Notes under the pieces: generated by a model
Told to the model about the DNA's origin: nothing
The model's input: the letters and a program-made list of their open reading frames with translations, nothing else
The model's database searches: none
Position numbers and translations under genes: made by a program
Part shown: positions 1-8,482 of the stretch, one piece after another
Layout of the letters: each line of letters begins with the position of its first letter
Position numbering within the stretch: the first letter of the stretch is position 1
Source: an uncultured Elusimicrobia bacterium
GTDB taxonomy: Bacteria > Elusimicrobiota > Elusimicrobia > Elusimicrobiales > UBA9959
Assembly: GCA_903867985.1 (NCBI GenBank)
Contig: CAIPTO010000046.1
Coordinates: forward strand, 1-38,995
DNA length: 38,995 nt
Reading direction: 5' to 3'

Positions 1-1
1 T

Positions 2-76
2 AACAACAATGTCGGCGCTCGCCCTGCCAGGACGCCACAAAGGCCGGGCCATGGGTTTTACAGAGTAGTTCCGTAG
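2..76 (+). repeat. Candidate 3' portion of a DGR template repeat (TR), truncated by the window edge; alternatively the 3' end of a variable repeat
   Basis: AAC AAC AAT GTC GGC GCT CGC CCT GCC ... reads N-N-N-V-G-A-R-P-A-R-T-P-Q-R-P-G-H-G-F-Y-R-V-V-P-stop. Adenine-rich Asn codons followed by VG(F/A)R and a GC-rich tail resemble DGR TR/VR 3' ends; same strand and about 100 nt upstream of a DGR-type RT. Confidence 0.5.
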
Positions 77-152
77 TTCCGGGGACAGTATATTTAATTC
101 CGCTAATTCCGGGGCCTAAGCCGGGGTTGAATTAAATATGCTGTCCCCGGAA
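77..152. repeat. Long inverted repeat / REP-like hairpin between candidate TR and RT
   Basis: TTCCGGGGACAGTATATTTAATTCC (77-101) is near-perfectly complementary (23/25) to TGAATTAAATATGCTGTCCCCGGAA (128-152). Confidence 0.85.
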
Positions 153-165
153 CTGCTATTAACTT

Positions 166-1158
166 ATGAAAACTTACCGGCGGTTATTTGACAGTGTAAC
201 GGCTTTCCCTAATCTGCTCCTTGCCTCTAAACTGGCGCAGAGGGGCAAGCGCTTCCGTTATGAGACGGCGTGTTTCAATTTCGGCCTGGAGAAGGATCTG
301 GTGAAACTTCAGGAGGAATTGATATCCGGGGCCTGGACGCCAGGCGCGTATCACAGTTTCACCGTTTTTGAGCCCAAGGAGCGGCCTATCGTGGCGGCGC
401 CTTACCGGGACCGCGTGGTTCATCACGCTCTGCATAATATCATAGAGCCGGTGTTTGATGCCGGCTTCATGGATGATTCATACGCCTGCCGGGACGGCAA
501 AGGGACGCACGCGGCTTTGGACAGGGCGCAGGATTTTCTGCGGCTGTCCAGGTTCGTTCTACAGTGCGACGTGCGCAAGTTCTTCTTTTCCATAAATCAT
601 GAAACGCTTCGCTCTATTATTTCAAGGAAGATAGGCTGCGCGCGCACGCTTGCGGTGATATATAAAATAATAGCGTCCGGCGGGTCTGTGGGGCTGCCCA
701 TAGGGAACCTTACCAGCCAGCTCTTCGCCAACGCTTATTTGAACGAGCTGGACCGTTTTGTCAAGCAGGGGCTGGGGCGCAGGCGGTATCTGCGCTATAT
801 GGACGATTTTCTGATCTTCGGGGACTGTAAAAGTGAATTGGCCGATATCAAAATTAAGATCGCCGGGTTTCTGGAGGACAGGCTTCAGTTGAAGCTGAAA
901 GAAACGAAGTCCGTTATCCATCACGCCGTGAACGGGGTGAGTTTTCTGGGCTTCCGCCTGTTCCCCTGCCACCGCAGGCTTACCGGCGCGAATGTGGCCA
1001 AGTTCGTGAAGCATTTTAAGGCGCTCCGGGCGGACCGGCGCGGCGGAACGGTCGGTTTTCAGGAAATGAACGCTTCGGTGCGCGCGTGGGTGGCGCACGC
1101 TGAGCACGGCAACACCTGGAACCTGCGCGCGAAAATCCTCTCCGGCGTGCCGCTGTAA
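166..1158 (+). CDS. DGR-type reverse transcriptase (RNA-directed DNA polymerase)
   Basis: 330 aa; RT motifs VLQCDVRKFFFSI, GLPIGNLTSQLFANAYLNELD, RYMDDFLIF, VSFLGFRLFP; IGxxxSQ form and C-terminal W.(A/G)HA....N resemble the Bordetella phage BPP-1 DGR RT. Confidence 0.93.
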   Translation: MKTYRRLFDSVTAFPNLLLASKLAQRGKRFRYETACFNFGLEKDLVKLQEELISGAWTPGAYHSFTVFEPKERPIVAAPYRDRVVHHALHNIIEPVFDAGFMDDSYACRDGKGTHAALDRAQDFLRLSRFVLQCDVRKFFFSINHETLRSIISRKIGCARTLAVIYKIIASGGSVGLPIGNLTSQLFANAYLNELDRFVKQGLGRRRYLRYMDDFLIFGDCKSELADIKIKIAGFLEDRLQLKLKETKSVIHHAVNGVSFLGFRLFPCHRRLTGANVAKFVKHFKALRADRRGGTVGFQEMNASVRAWVAHAEHGNTWNLRAKILSGVPL

Positions 1159-1366
1159 GTTTTACGCGGCCAGTTCAGCCTCACTCCTTTTTTAATCTGC
1201 TGCGTCCGCAAACGATCCCCCGTCTTTATCTGCCGGGAAAATAATTGTCGGCAACTTGCGGGTAAATGCGGCCATCGGTCGCAAAAATAGAAAAAAACCG
1301 CTTTCTGGGAGCGACAGTACGCTGTCGGGGTCCTCTATTATCCTATTAATACACAAAGGGGGACTT

Positions 1367-1936
1367 ATGAGTAAAGAAATTATCCCACAGGAAGTTTTAG
1401 CGGCGAAGATTTTTTTGATCCGCGAACAAAAGGTTATGCTTGACCGGGATTTGGCGGCTCTCTATGGCGTTGAAGCGAAGATGCTGAACAGGGCGGTCAA
1501 GCGCAACATGGAAAGATTCCCCGTCGATTTTATGTTCCAATTGACGCGAGAGGAATACGCGGACATCTTAAGGTGCCAATTTGGCACCTTAAGACATGGG
1601 CGGCACAGTAAGTATCTCCCGCATGTTTTTAGTGAAAACGGGGTGGCCATGCTCTCCAGCGTGTTAAAGAGCCGACGGGCCATAGCGGTGAACATGCAGA
1701 TAATGCGGACCTTCACAAAGATCCGGGAGCTGCTCAACACCCATGCCGATTTATGCCGCAAACTCGAAAAGATGGAGAAGAAATACGATTATCAGTTCAA
1801 AGTGGTGTTTGACGCTATTAAAAATCTTATCACCCTGCCCGGCAAGAAAACAAAAAGGATAGGCTTTACGGCTAAAGAAAGGGCAGCCGTATACAGTCCG
1901 GGGCTTGGCCCTGGGCCTAAGTCGGTGTTGAGTTAA
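1367..1936 (+). CDS. ORF6N (KilA-N-related) DNA-binding domain protein
   Basis: IFLIREQKVMLDRDLAALYGVEAKMLNRAVKRNMERFPVDFMFQLTREEY...YLPHVFSENGVAMLSSVLKSRRAIAVNMQIMRTF is a canonical ORF6N domain. Start moved to ATG 1367. The C-terminus reads into a repeat copy. Confidence 0.9.
   Translation: MSKEIIPQEVLAAKIFLIREQKVMLDRDLAALYGVEAKMLNRAVKRNMERFPVDFMFQLTREEYADILRCQFGTLRHGRHSKYLPHVFSENGVAMLSSVLKSRRAIAVNMQIMRTFTKIRELLNTHADLCRKLEKMEKKYDYQFKVVFDAIKNLITLPGKKTKRIGFTAKERAAVYSPGLGPGPKSVLS
1567..1593. repeat. Perfect 13-bp palindrome with 1-nt centre inside the ORF6N gene
   Basis: CTTAAGGTGCCAA-T-TTGGCACCTTAAG. Confidence 0.9.
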
Positions 1937-1957
1937 ATACGCTGTCCCCGAAACTCC
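1910..1957. repeat. Degenerate second copy of the 112-155 half of the REP-like element
   Basis: CTGGGCCTAAGTCGGTGTTGAGTTAAATACGCTGTCCCCGAAACTCC versus CCGGGGCCTAAGCCGGGGTTGAATTAAATATGCTGTCCCCGGAACTGC. Confidence 0.75.
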
Positions 1958-2106
1958 TTTTTAATGGAGAAGTGGGGGCGGGTATCGCTGGAGAGATGAT
2001 GCGCAGGCCGCTGACCTGGCCGTTGCGGCCATCCCGAACTGGCGGCCCCTGCCATTCCCGTCTTACTATCCTGCGGCTCTATAACCAAAGCCAACGCAGT
2101 AAGGGA

Positions 2107-4593
2107 TTATGGCCATTTGTGTTTGGGGTAGCGGCGGGATAACTGGGGGCGCAGTTTGGGATAGCTGACCGCCCAGAAACTTTTAAGGTCTTTTGTCACC
2201 TGCACAGGCCTCATCGACGGCGCCAGTATGTGAACCACCAGCGCTACCCGCCCGGCCGCTATCTTCGGCGTCTCTTTCAATGTGAACAGGTCCTGGATCT
2301 TGGCCTCGAGGAATGGCTCCCCGCCCTTCGGATAACGGATCTTCGCCTTGCGGCCGCCAGGCATCTCCAGCCGTGCCGGCGCGTATTTTTCTATCAGCCG
2401 GTTCTTTTCCCAACCGAACCAATTCTGCAGCGCGGGCAGAACCGGGCGCGTCCTGGCTTCCGCTACGCTCCGCGCCCCGCCGCAAATCTCCGAGATGACC
2501 AGTTTTATGTCCTCTTCGCCCAGCGGCTCAAACTCCAGGTCCGGGCAGGCTTTTGACAGGAAGTCCACGCGCGCCAGCCATTCGTCCGCTTCCTCGTTCC
2601 AATTCTGCAGTTTATGGCGCCCGCTGGTAAACTCCGCGGCTATCAGGTTAGAAGATGTTTGACCGCGCGCGGCGCCGGAGATCTCGCTGCGGATGACGAT
2701 ATCGCGGTATAGCGTGAGCGTCTCGGTAACTGGTGTGAGCATATCCTTATCCAACGCCGGCCGGGAGATGGTGGTGATCTGCCCGGGGAAGGCTTCTCTC
2801 AGCCATTCCTCTTTTATCTCGGCGGCGAATGAAAGAGTTATATCAGTTCCGGTGCGGTTGGCGCTTTCAAGCGCTTCACCGGCGCAGATCAAAGACGCGC
2901 CGGCGGCGGCGCTGCCGGGTTTAAGCCGTGCGCGTTTCCCCCCCGTCAATTGATACCGGCCTTTTTCAGAGGAAACCAGGGCAGCCACGCGATCCGGAAA
3001 AGCGCGCAGGAAGCATTGCGCCGCGCATGTAAGGGCGCGGGTTCCGCCCGGCTGTGCCGTGCCGGCGAGTCGTTTTGCTACCCTCCATACGTCACGGGCT
3101 ACTCCGGATTTAACGCCGGCGCGCTCGCAGGCGTAAGTGTCGAAATCTGCCCCGGCGCAAAATTCAAGCGCTTCTGCCACCGCGGCCAGGTCGGAACTAA
3201 GGTCCGCTCCGTAACTCATATCCTGTTTGGCCCTTTCCAGCCAAAGGCCTCGGCCTTGCGCGGCGGCCGCGATGAGAGCGCACTCATAAAGGCAATTTCT
3301 AATTTTGGCCTCGGCCAGCATGCGGGAATATCTGGGGTGAAGAGGGTAATCAGCCATAGCGCGCCCTTCCGTGGTGAGATCGCCCCCCTTATCTGTCGCG
3401 CCCAGTTCGCGCAGCAGGGCCTCGGCGCGCTCGGCGTCCCTCGGAGCCGGCGGGTCCAGCCATTTCAACGCGGCAAAACCGGAGAAGCCGCATGCTTTTA
3501 TGGTTAACAGGGCTTCGCTCACATCCAAGCGCAGGATTTCAGGTTCCAGCTTCACCGGGCGGTGACTGTTTTCCCGCTCTGTCCATAAGCGCGCGCAAGC
3601 TCCGGGCTGGGTCCTGCCGGCGCGCCCCGCGCGCTGGATCGCCGAAGGGGCCGCGATGTTTTCGGTGAACAGAGTGTTTATGCCGCGCGCGCCGTCAAAA
3701 CGTGCTATTCTGGCCAGGCCGCTGTCGATCACCGCGGTAACGCCTTCTATGGTCAGTGAGGTTTCGGCTATATTGGTGGTGACTATGATTTTGCGCCGGT
3801 TAGAAGGAGAAAGCGCGGCGTCCTGCTCGCGCGTCGGCAGTTCGCCGTGAAGGGGCGTAATGGAGAATTCGTTCAGAGCGGGTATGCCGGACAGCGCGGC
3901 GCAGGTTCTGCCTATCTCAAAAGCGCCGGGCATGAACACAAGGGCGTGGCCGCCGCTGATCGCCGGCAGCAGGTGCGCGCAGGTTTTAGCCGCGGCTTCC
4001 CACGGGGGAAACTTAGCGGTATCTTCGCCGCAGTAAATTGTTTTCACCGGGAAGACGCTGCCCTTAGCTGTCACGATCTCGCATGGCGCCAGGAAAGCGG
4101 CCAGCGGTTTTTCTTCCAGCGTGGCGGACATGACCACTATAAGCAGATCCGGCCTTGGTCCCTCCTGCAGCGCCAGGCAGGCCGCCAGGGTAAGGTCGCC
4201 GTGAATGTGACGCTCGTGAAACTCATCCAATATTATTACCGAGTATTTTTTAAGATGGGGATCCGAGACGAGTTCCCGCAGCAGGATCCCTTCGGTTTCA
4301 AAGATTATCCGTGTTTTGGGTCCCGTGCGGTCTTCGAAGCGCACGCGGTATCCGACTTCGGCGCCGGCCGCCCCGCCCCTTTCACCGGCGACGCGGTCCG
4401 CCAGCATTCTGGCGGCCAGGCGGCGCGGCTGGAGCACGGCGATCCGGCCTTTGAAAATTCCGCTGTCCAGCAGCAGCTGGGGAACTTTTGTGGATTTACC
4501 CGAACCGGGCGGGGAAGAAATTATCAGCCGCCGTCCATGCTTGGCCGCGCGCAGGATCTGGTCGGCGTTCTGTAATATGGGGAGTTGGAGCAT
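2107..4593 (-). CDS. hrpB: ATP-dependent helicase HrpB
   Basis: 828 aa; SSPPGSGKSTKVPQLLL, DEFHER, SAT, QRAGRAGRTQPG motifs; HrpB-type C-terminal region. Confidence 0.93.
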   Translation of the reverse strand: MLQLPILQNADQILRAAKHGRRLIISSPPGSGKSTKVPQLLLDSGIFKGRIAVLQPRRLAARMLADRVAGERGGAAGAEVGYRVRFEDRTGPKTRIIFETEGILLRELVSDPHLKKYSVIILDEFHERHIHGDLTLAACLALQEGPRPDLLIVVMSATLEEKPLAAFLAPCEIVTAKGSVFPVKTIYCGEDTAKFPPWEAAAKTCAHLLPAISGGHALVFMPGAFEIGRTCAALSGIPALNEFSITPLHGELPTREQDAALSPSNRRKIIVTTNIAETSLTIEGVTAVIDSGLARIARFDGARGINTLFTENIAAPSAIQRAGRAGRTQPGACARLWTERENSHRPVKLEPEILRLDVSEALLTIKACGFSGFAALKWLDPPAPRDAERAEALLRELGATDKGGDLTTEGRAMADYPLHPRYSRMLAEAKIRNCLYECALIAAAAQGRGLWLERAKQDMSYGADLSSDLAAVAEALEFCAGADFDTYACERAGVKSGVARDVWRVAKRLAGTAQPGGTRALTCAAQCFLRAFPDRVAALVSSEKGRYQLTGGKRARLKPGSAAAGASLICAGEALESANRTGTDITLSFAAEIKEEWLREAFPGQITTISRPALDKDMLTPVTETLTLYRDIVIRSEISGAARGQTSSNLIAAEFTSGRHKLQNWNEEADEWLARVDFLSKACPDLEFEPLGEEDIKLVISEICGGARSVAEARTRPVLPALQNWFGWEKNRLIEKYAPARLEMPGGRKAKIRYPKGGEPFLEAKIQDLFTLKETPKIAAGRVALVVHILAPSMRPVQVTKDLKSFWAVSYPKLRPQLSRRYPKHKWP

Positions 4594-4598
4594 TATGG

Positions 4599-4625
4599 TA
4601 GAGGACTAGAGGATTGGAGGATTGG
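4599..4625. repeat. Short tandem octamer repeat (intergenic)
   Basis: TAGAGGAC-TAGAGGAT-TGGAGGAT-TGG, period 8. Confidence 0.7.
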
Positions 4626-4653
4626 CCAGATTTATAAAAATTTATGGAAGTTT

Positions 4654-5433
4654 TTAATTGTTGGTGTTTCCCTTTGGTTTTTCCCGGCGGAATTTCTTTT
4701 CAAATTTGGACGCGGTTTCCACGCGCGAAACGGTAGCCGTGTCTCCGGTCACCGTAAAATGTACTTCCCGGTCGCACAGGAAAAATTCCAGTTCCGCGCC
4801 GTCCTTCATCTGCGTGGCGTCCCGCATATTGCGCGGATCGTTACGGAGGGTTCCCGCGATCAAACCGCGCAGATCTGGCCCGTCCGACAGGCGCTTCAGC
4901 CCTATATCCTTAAGGGCGCGCGCCGAGAATCTCACTTTCAATTCAGGGAAATCGTTACCGGGCACCCAGCCGGATAAAGGATCTTTAGCGCAATCGCTGA
5001 AAGGAAGATATGGCTTGATATCCAGCACCGGAGTACCGTTTATCAGGTCTATCCCGGAAAGGTGCAGCGTGTCGCCCTTAACCATTTCAAGCTTTGCCAG
5101 CGAGAGTCCTAAAGGATTGGGGCGATGCGGCGACCGCGAGGCGAAAACGCCTATCTTCCTCCCCCGCAGACGCGGGGGATGGATCTTGGGATGAAAGGTT
5201 TTATTTGTATTCAGATGAAACCAGGAAATAAGCCACACATGGCTGAATTCAGCCAGACCGGCCAGCGAATGCTCGGGAAAATATTGCGGATAAATACGGA
5301 GCCTGGCTGTTGATCCCGGAACAAAGCAAGGCTGTCGAGGTGTACCGAATTTTTCCTGAAAACAGGACTCCAATACACCGATCACCTGCAGTTCCTTAAA
5401 ACCGGCTTCTTTTTCTTTGATTAATGAGGTCAT
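4654..5433 (-). CDS. trmO: tRNA (adenine37-N6)-methyltransferase, TrmO/TsaA family
   Basis: LAEFSHVWLISWFHLN, HPPRLRGRKIGVFASRSPHRPNPLGLSLAKLE, LDIKPYLPFSD: TrmO signature. Confidence 0.92.
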   Translation of the reverse strand: MTSLIKEKEAGFKELQVIGVLESCFQEKFGTPRQPCFVPGSTARLRIYPQYFPEHSLAGLAEFSHVWLISWFHLNTNKTFHPKIHPPRLRGRKIGVFASRSPHRPNPLGLSLAKLEMVKGDTLHLSGIDLINGTPVLDIKPYLPFSDCAKDPLSGWVPGNDFPELKVRFSARALKDIGLKRLSDGPDLRGLIAGTLRNDPRNMRDATQMKDGAELEFFLCDREVHFTVTGDTATVSRVETASKFEKKFRREKPKGNTNN

Positions 5434-5434
5434 T

Positions 5435-6211
5435 CTATGTGGGTTTTACCGCCAAGACTATCATGCGGTCGGTTTTATCCGTTAGTTTGTCGCCGCTGAA
5501 GCTGCCCCAGAACTTCAGGGGTTCTAAGCCGGCTTTTCGCAGGGCTGTGCTCATGCGACCTTTGGAATAGAGTCGCGAGAAGAAATTTCTCGTACGTGTT
5601 TTGCCTTCCCCTATAATAGTCCAGGCGTTGAGAGTTCCGTCTTTGGTCAGCGCGGCATCCTCCAGGTGGTAGGCTCCGTTCTCCAGCCTCATCCAGTTCC
5701 TGGCCCGGAAGTTCTTGCGGACGTAATCGCCGTGCACTATATCTATGATCAAGATCCCCCCCGGTTTCAGCGCCCGGGCCGCGCCTTTCAGGGTTCTCAT
5801 ATCGTCTGAAAAACGCTGGAAATACCCAAAACTCGTGAACAGGTTAATGACCGCGTCGAAGGTGTCTTTAAATTTCAGGCGGCGCATATCACCGCGGACC
5901 AGAGTCAGTCTTACTCCGGCTTTTTTTGCTTTGATCTTGGCTTCCTTAAGGTAATCGGCGGAATAGTCGTAGCCTGTTACGTCCATGCCTTTTTTAGCGA
6001 GCAATATGGCGTGTCGGGCCGGGCCGCAGCAAAGATCAAGCAGCTTATCGCCTTTTTTGAGATTGAGGTGCTTTAGAAGGAACTTAACTTCCATCGGCGC
6101 TTTAGACATCGCCGCGGGCGAAGCCGGATTATAGAAGGGATTTTTAAAAAAATCTTTATGCCATTCGTGCGGAACTTTCATATTTGACAGCGGAGAACCG
6201 GGAAAATACAA
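5435..6211 (-). CDS. Class I SAM-dependent methyltransferase
   Basis: LLDLCCGPARHAILLAKKGMDVTGYDYSADYL motif I; FDAVINLFTSFGYF. Confidence 0.88.
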   Translation of the reverse strand: MYFPGSPLSNMKVPHEWHKDFFKNPFYNPASPAAMSKAPMEVKFLLKHLNLKKGDKLLDLCCGPARHAILLAKKGMDVTGYDYSADYLKEAKIKAKKAGVRLTLVRGDMRRLKFKDTFDAVINLFTSFGYFQRFSDDMRTLKGAARALKPGGILIIDIVHGDYVRKNFRARNWMRLENGAYHLEDAALTKDGTLNAWTIIGEGKTRTRNFFSRLYSKGRMSTALRKAGLEPLKFWGSFSGDKLTDKTDRMIVLAVKPT

Positions 6212-6217
6212 GAGGAG

Positions 6218-6240
6218 TAGAAGATTGGAGGATTAGAAAT
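6218..6240. repeat. Short tandem octamer repeat (intergenic), same family as 4599-4625
   Basis: TAGAAGAT-TGGAGGAT-TAGAAAT, period 8. Confidence 0.65.
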
Positions 6241-6259
6241 TATAAGGAACTTATTTATG

Positions 6260-6733
6260 TTACCCCTTCAGCATATTTTTATATATGCCGGGTTCCGAAC
6301 CTTCTATTACCGTCGCTCCTACCGTTTTTGTGAAAAAATCCGAGGGTCCGGCCCATCCCACTATCGCGTAACCGTAGCCGGCTTCGCGCATGGCTTCCAG
6401 CGTCCGTATCAGCAGGCCTTTCCCGAGGCCGGTTTTCCTCAGGGTTTCAGCCACGCCTATAGGTCCGAAAAATCCCTTTGCGGTCGCGTCATAGCATGCA
6501 AAACCGGCAATTTTTGAGTCCTTAACCGCTACAAAACAGGAACAGGGCGCGTTTGAAAAAGCCGCGTCGCATTCTGAAGCCCAGCCTTTGGAAAATTTTT
6601 CACCCACCCAGTTTAGAATATGATGCTTTTCCGGGGTGATGGCGCGTTTTATCTCTACTCCGTTGCGCGAAAGGTCGGCTAAAATTTCCAGCGAACCCGG
6701 AAGCGCGTAAAGTTTAACAAGGAGATCCGCCAT
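6260..6733 (-). CDS. GNAT family N-acetyltransferase
   Basis: GPIGVAETLRKTGLGKGLLIRTLEAMREAGYGYAIVGWAGP: GNAT acetyl-CoA binding region. Confidence 0.8.
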   Translation of the reverse strand: MADLLVKLYALPGSLEILADLSRNGVEIKRAITPEKHHILNWVGEKFSKGWASECDAAFSNAPCSCFVAVKDSKIAGFACYDATAKGFFGPIGVAETLRKTGLGKGLLIRTLEAMREAGYGYAIVGWAGPSDFFTKTVGATVIEGSEPGIYKNMLKG

Positions 6734-7158
6734 TATTGGCCTTCCTGATCCGGCGGTTTCTCCTGGTCGCTGCCTTCTATGGGAGGCTTGGGTTTTAATT
6801 TTTGCCGCGGCCCGGGGGGCGGAGGCGGTTCCTGAGGCGGGGTTCCGGTCGCGGGGCGGGATGGTTTTTTCTTGGTTTTTATTTCCTTAATTATAGGGTT
6901 GGCTTTTTTATCGAATTTGTAGGTGGGCACGCTGTCCGATTGTTTGAATATGTATTCCGAAGCGGGTTTTGGGGCCGATTTTTTTGGTTTTTTTGTGACC
7001 TTCTTTTTCGCCGGTTTTTTTATCGGAGTCTGTTTAACAGGGACAGCGGTTTCCGTGGAGGCTTCGGTTGAGTCTTTGGAGTCCTGGGCTGAAACCAGCA
7101 ATGTCGCAGGCATTAATACTAGAAGAGAGATAAGAAATATTTTTTTAAGTTTGTTCAT
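6733..7158 (-). CDS. Secreted Lys/Pro-rich hypothetical protein
   Basis: Signal peptide MNKLKKIFLISLLVLMPATLLVSAQ, then low-complexity KKPAKKKVTKKPKK and PPQEPPPPPGPRQKLKPKPP. Start trimmed to 7158. Confidence 0.65.
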   Translation of the reverse strand: MNKLKKIFLISLLVLMPATLLVSAQDSKDSTEASTETAVPVKQTPIKKPAKKKVTKKPKKSAPKPASEYIFKQSDSVPTYKFDKKANPIIKEIKTKKKPSRPATGTPPQEPPPPPGPRQKLKPKPPIEGSDQEKPPDQEGQ

Positions 7159-7234
7159 AATAGTTCTCCTGAATCCTGCCGGTCCTCCGGTCATCAAATT
7201 TTCTTCCCTCTCGCAAGGAGGCCTAATCGGTTTA

Positions 7235-8119
7235 TCAGGCGGGTAATTCTTTGACCCTGTTCTCCGCGGCTTTTACGCCAGCCGCTATGAGGCAGGCCAT
7301 CGTCACGGGCCCGACGCCTCCGGGCACCGGGGTCATAGCCCGCACCTTGTCTTTCATTCCCTCAAAATCAGCGTCACCGCACATTCTGCCATTTTCATCT
7401 ATATTTGTTCCGACGTCTATAATAGTGGCTTCAGGGGCCACCATCTCAGCTTTAAGCCAACGGGCTTTTCCAGCCGCGCTGACTACGATATCGGAGGCTT
7501 TAAAGATCGCCGCGATATCCGGGGTCTTGGTGTGGCAAATCGTAACCGTGGCGTTCATGCTTGTCAGCATATGGGCAAGCGGCCGTCCGACCACCGCCGA
7601 GCGGCCAACCACAGCTATTTTTTTCCCAGAGACATCTATATTATGGTGGCGCAGCAGCCGTATGACGGCCAGGGCTGTGCACGGGACAAAAAAACCGGCG
7701 TTCTCGATATCGCGCATTTTTGAAATGAAAAGGCGTCCCATGTTCACGGAAGAAAGTCCATCCACATCCTTCGTGGCCGGGATGGCGTCCCACATTGCGG
7801 GGACCTCAAATCCGTCCGGAAGCGGCCGCTCGATCATGACGGCGTCGACAGCGGGATCGTTGTGAAGGAGGTTCAGAATATTCAAAAATCCGGGCAGCCC
7901 TTCTTTCGGGTCCGGTTTTATTACGCGGATCCGCACGCCCAGCTTCTCGCAGGCCGCTATCTTCCTTTTAACGTAGATGCCGGAAGGGGAATCATCGAAG
8001 TAATTGATGATTGCCAGGACTGGCGGCCGCCCGGCTATTGCCGTAACCCCCGCTATACGCTCAGGCAGAGAGGCCAATATTTTTTGGGAGAGCGTTTTTC
8101 CTTCCAGCAGTTTTTCCAT
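7235..8119 (-). CDS. folD: Bifunctional methylenetetrahydrofolate dehydrogenase/cyclohydrolase
   Basis: GKKIAVVGRSAVVGRPLAHML, ATVTICHTKT, MTPVPGGVGPVTMACL. Confidence 0.95.
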   Translation of the reverse strand: MEKLLEGKTLSQKILASLPERIAGVTAIAGRPPVLAIINYFDDSPSGIYVKRKIAACEKLGVRIRVIKPDPKEGLPGFLNILNLLHNDPAVDAVMIERPLPDGFEVPAMWDAIPATKDVDGLSSVNMGRLFISKMRDIENAGFFVPCTALAVIRLLRHHNIDVSGKKIAVVGRSAVVGRPLAHMLTSMNATVTICHTKTPDIAAIFKASDIVVSAAGKARWLKAEMVAPEATIIDVGTNIDENGRMCGDADFEGMKDKVRAMTPVPGGVGPVTMACLIAAGVKAAENRVKELPA

Positions 8120-8158
8120 AAGTATATGGTATTAAATCACGGATAAAATATCAAAAAT

Positions 8159-8193
8159 AAAAAACCGGCCGTTTTGGGCGGCCGGTTTTTTAA
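8159..8193 (-). terminator. Rho-independent-like terminator downstream of the small duplicated protein
   Basis: AAAAACCGGCCG-TTTTGGG-CGGCCGGTTTTTT hairpin with A/T tracts on both sides. Confidence 0.8.
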
Positions 8194-8210
8194 TCTTTAA
8201 AGAGAAAGAA

Positions 8211-8453
8211 TTACTTCTTCTTTTTCTTGGTCTTGGCGTTCACCATTTTAGCGCGGGCGACATCGCCGGCTTTGTCGAGGTAATAAAGGAAACCAGCTTC
8301 CTTCTTAACGCCGACTTTGGTGACTTTCTGGGGCTTGCCGCCCTTTTTGCCGCCGCGAGCCATCTTAGCGCGGGAAACATCTCCGCCTTTGTCTATGTAA
8401 TAAAGGAAGCCGTCTTCCCGTTTAACGCCAACTTTCTGTACTTTTTCACCCAT
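8211..8453 (-). CDS. Small basic protein of unknown function with two tandem ~35-aa repeats
   Basis: KVGVKREDGFLYYIDKGGDVSRAKMARGGKKGGKPQKVT / KVGVKKEAGFLYYLDKAGDVARAKMVNAKTKKKKK; AGGAGGG RBS upstream. Confidence 0.85.
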   Translation of the reverse strand: MGEKVQKVGVKREDGFLYYIDKGGDVSRAKMARGGKKGGKPQKVTKVGVKKEAGFLYYLDKAGDVARAKMVNAKTKKKKK

Positions 8454-8482
8454 TGTAAAGCCCTCCTGAAGTGTGTGAATAT

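Noticed and set aside
1985-2100. GC-rich stretch downstream of the ORF6N gene considered as a possible DGR variable repeat
   Set aside because: It shares only very short strings with the candidate TR (1-76) and shows no adenine-biased mismatch pattern; the reading frames do not form a convincing C-type-lectin tail.
3847-4575. 242-aa and other plus-strand ORFs across hrpB
   Set aside because: Shadow ORFs opposite a clear hrpB helicase gene; no domain signature.
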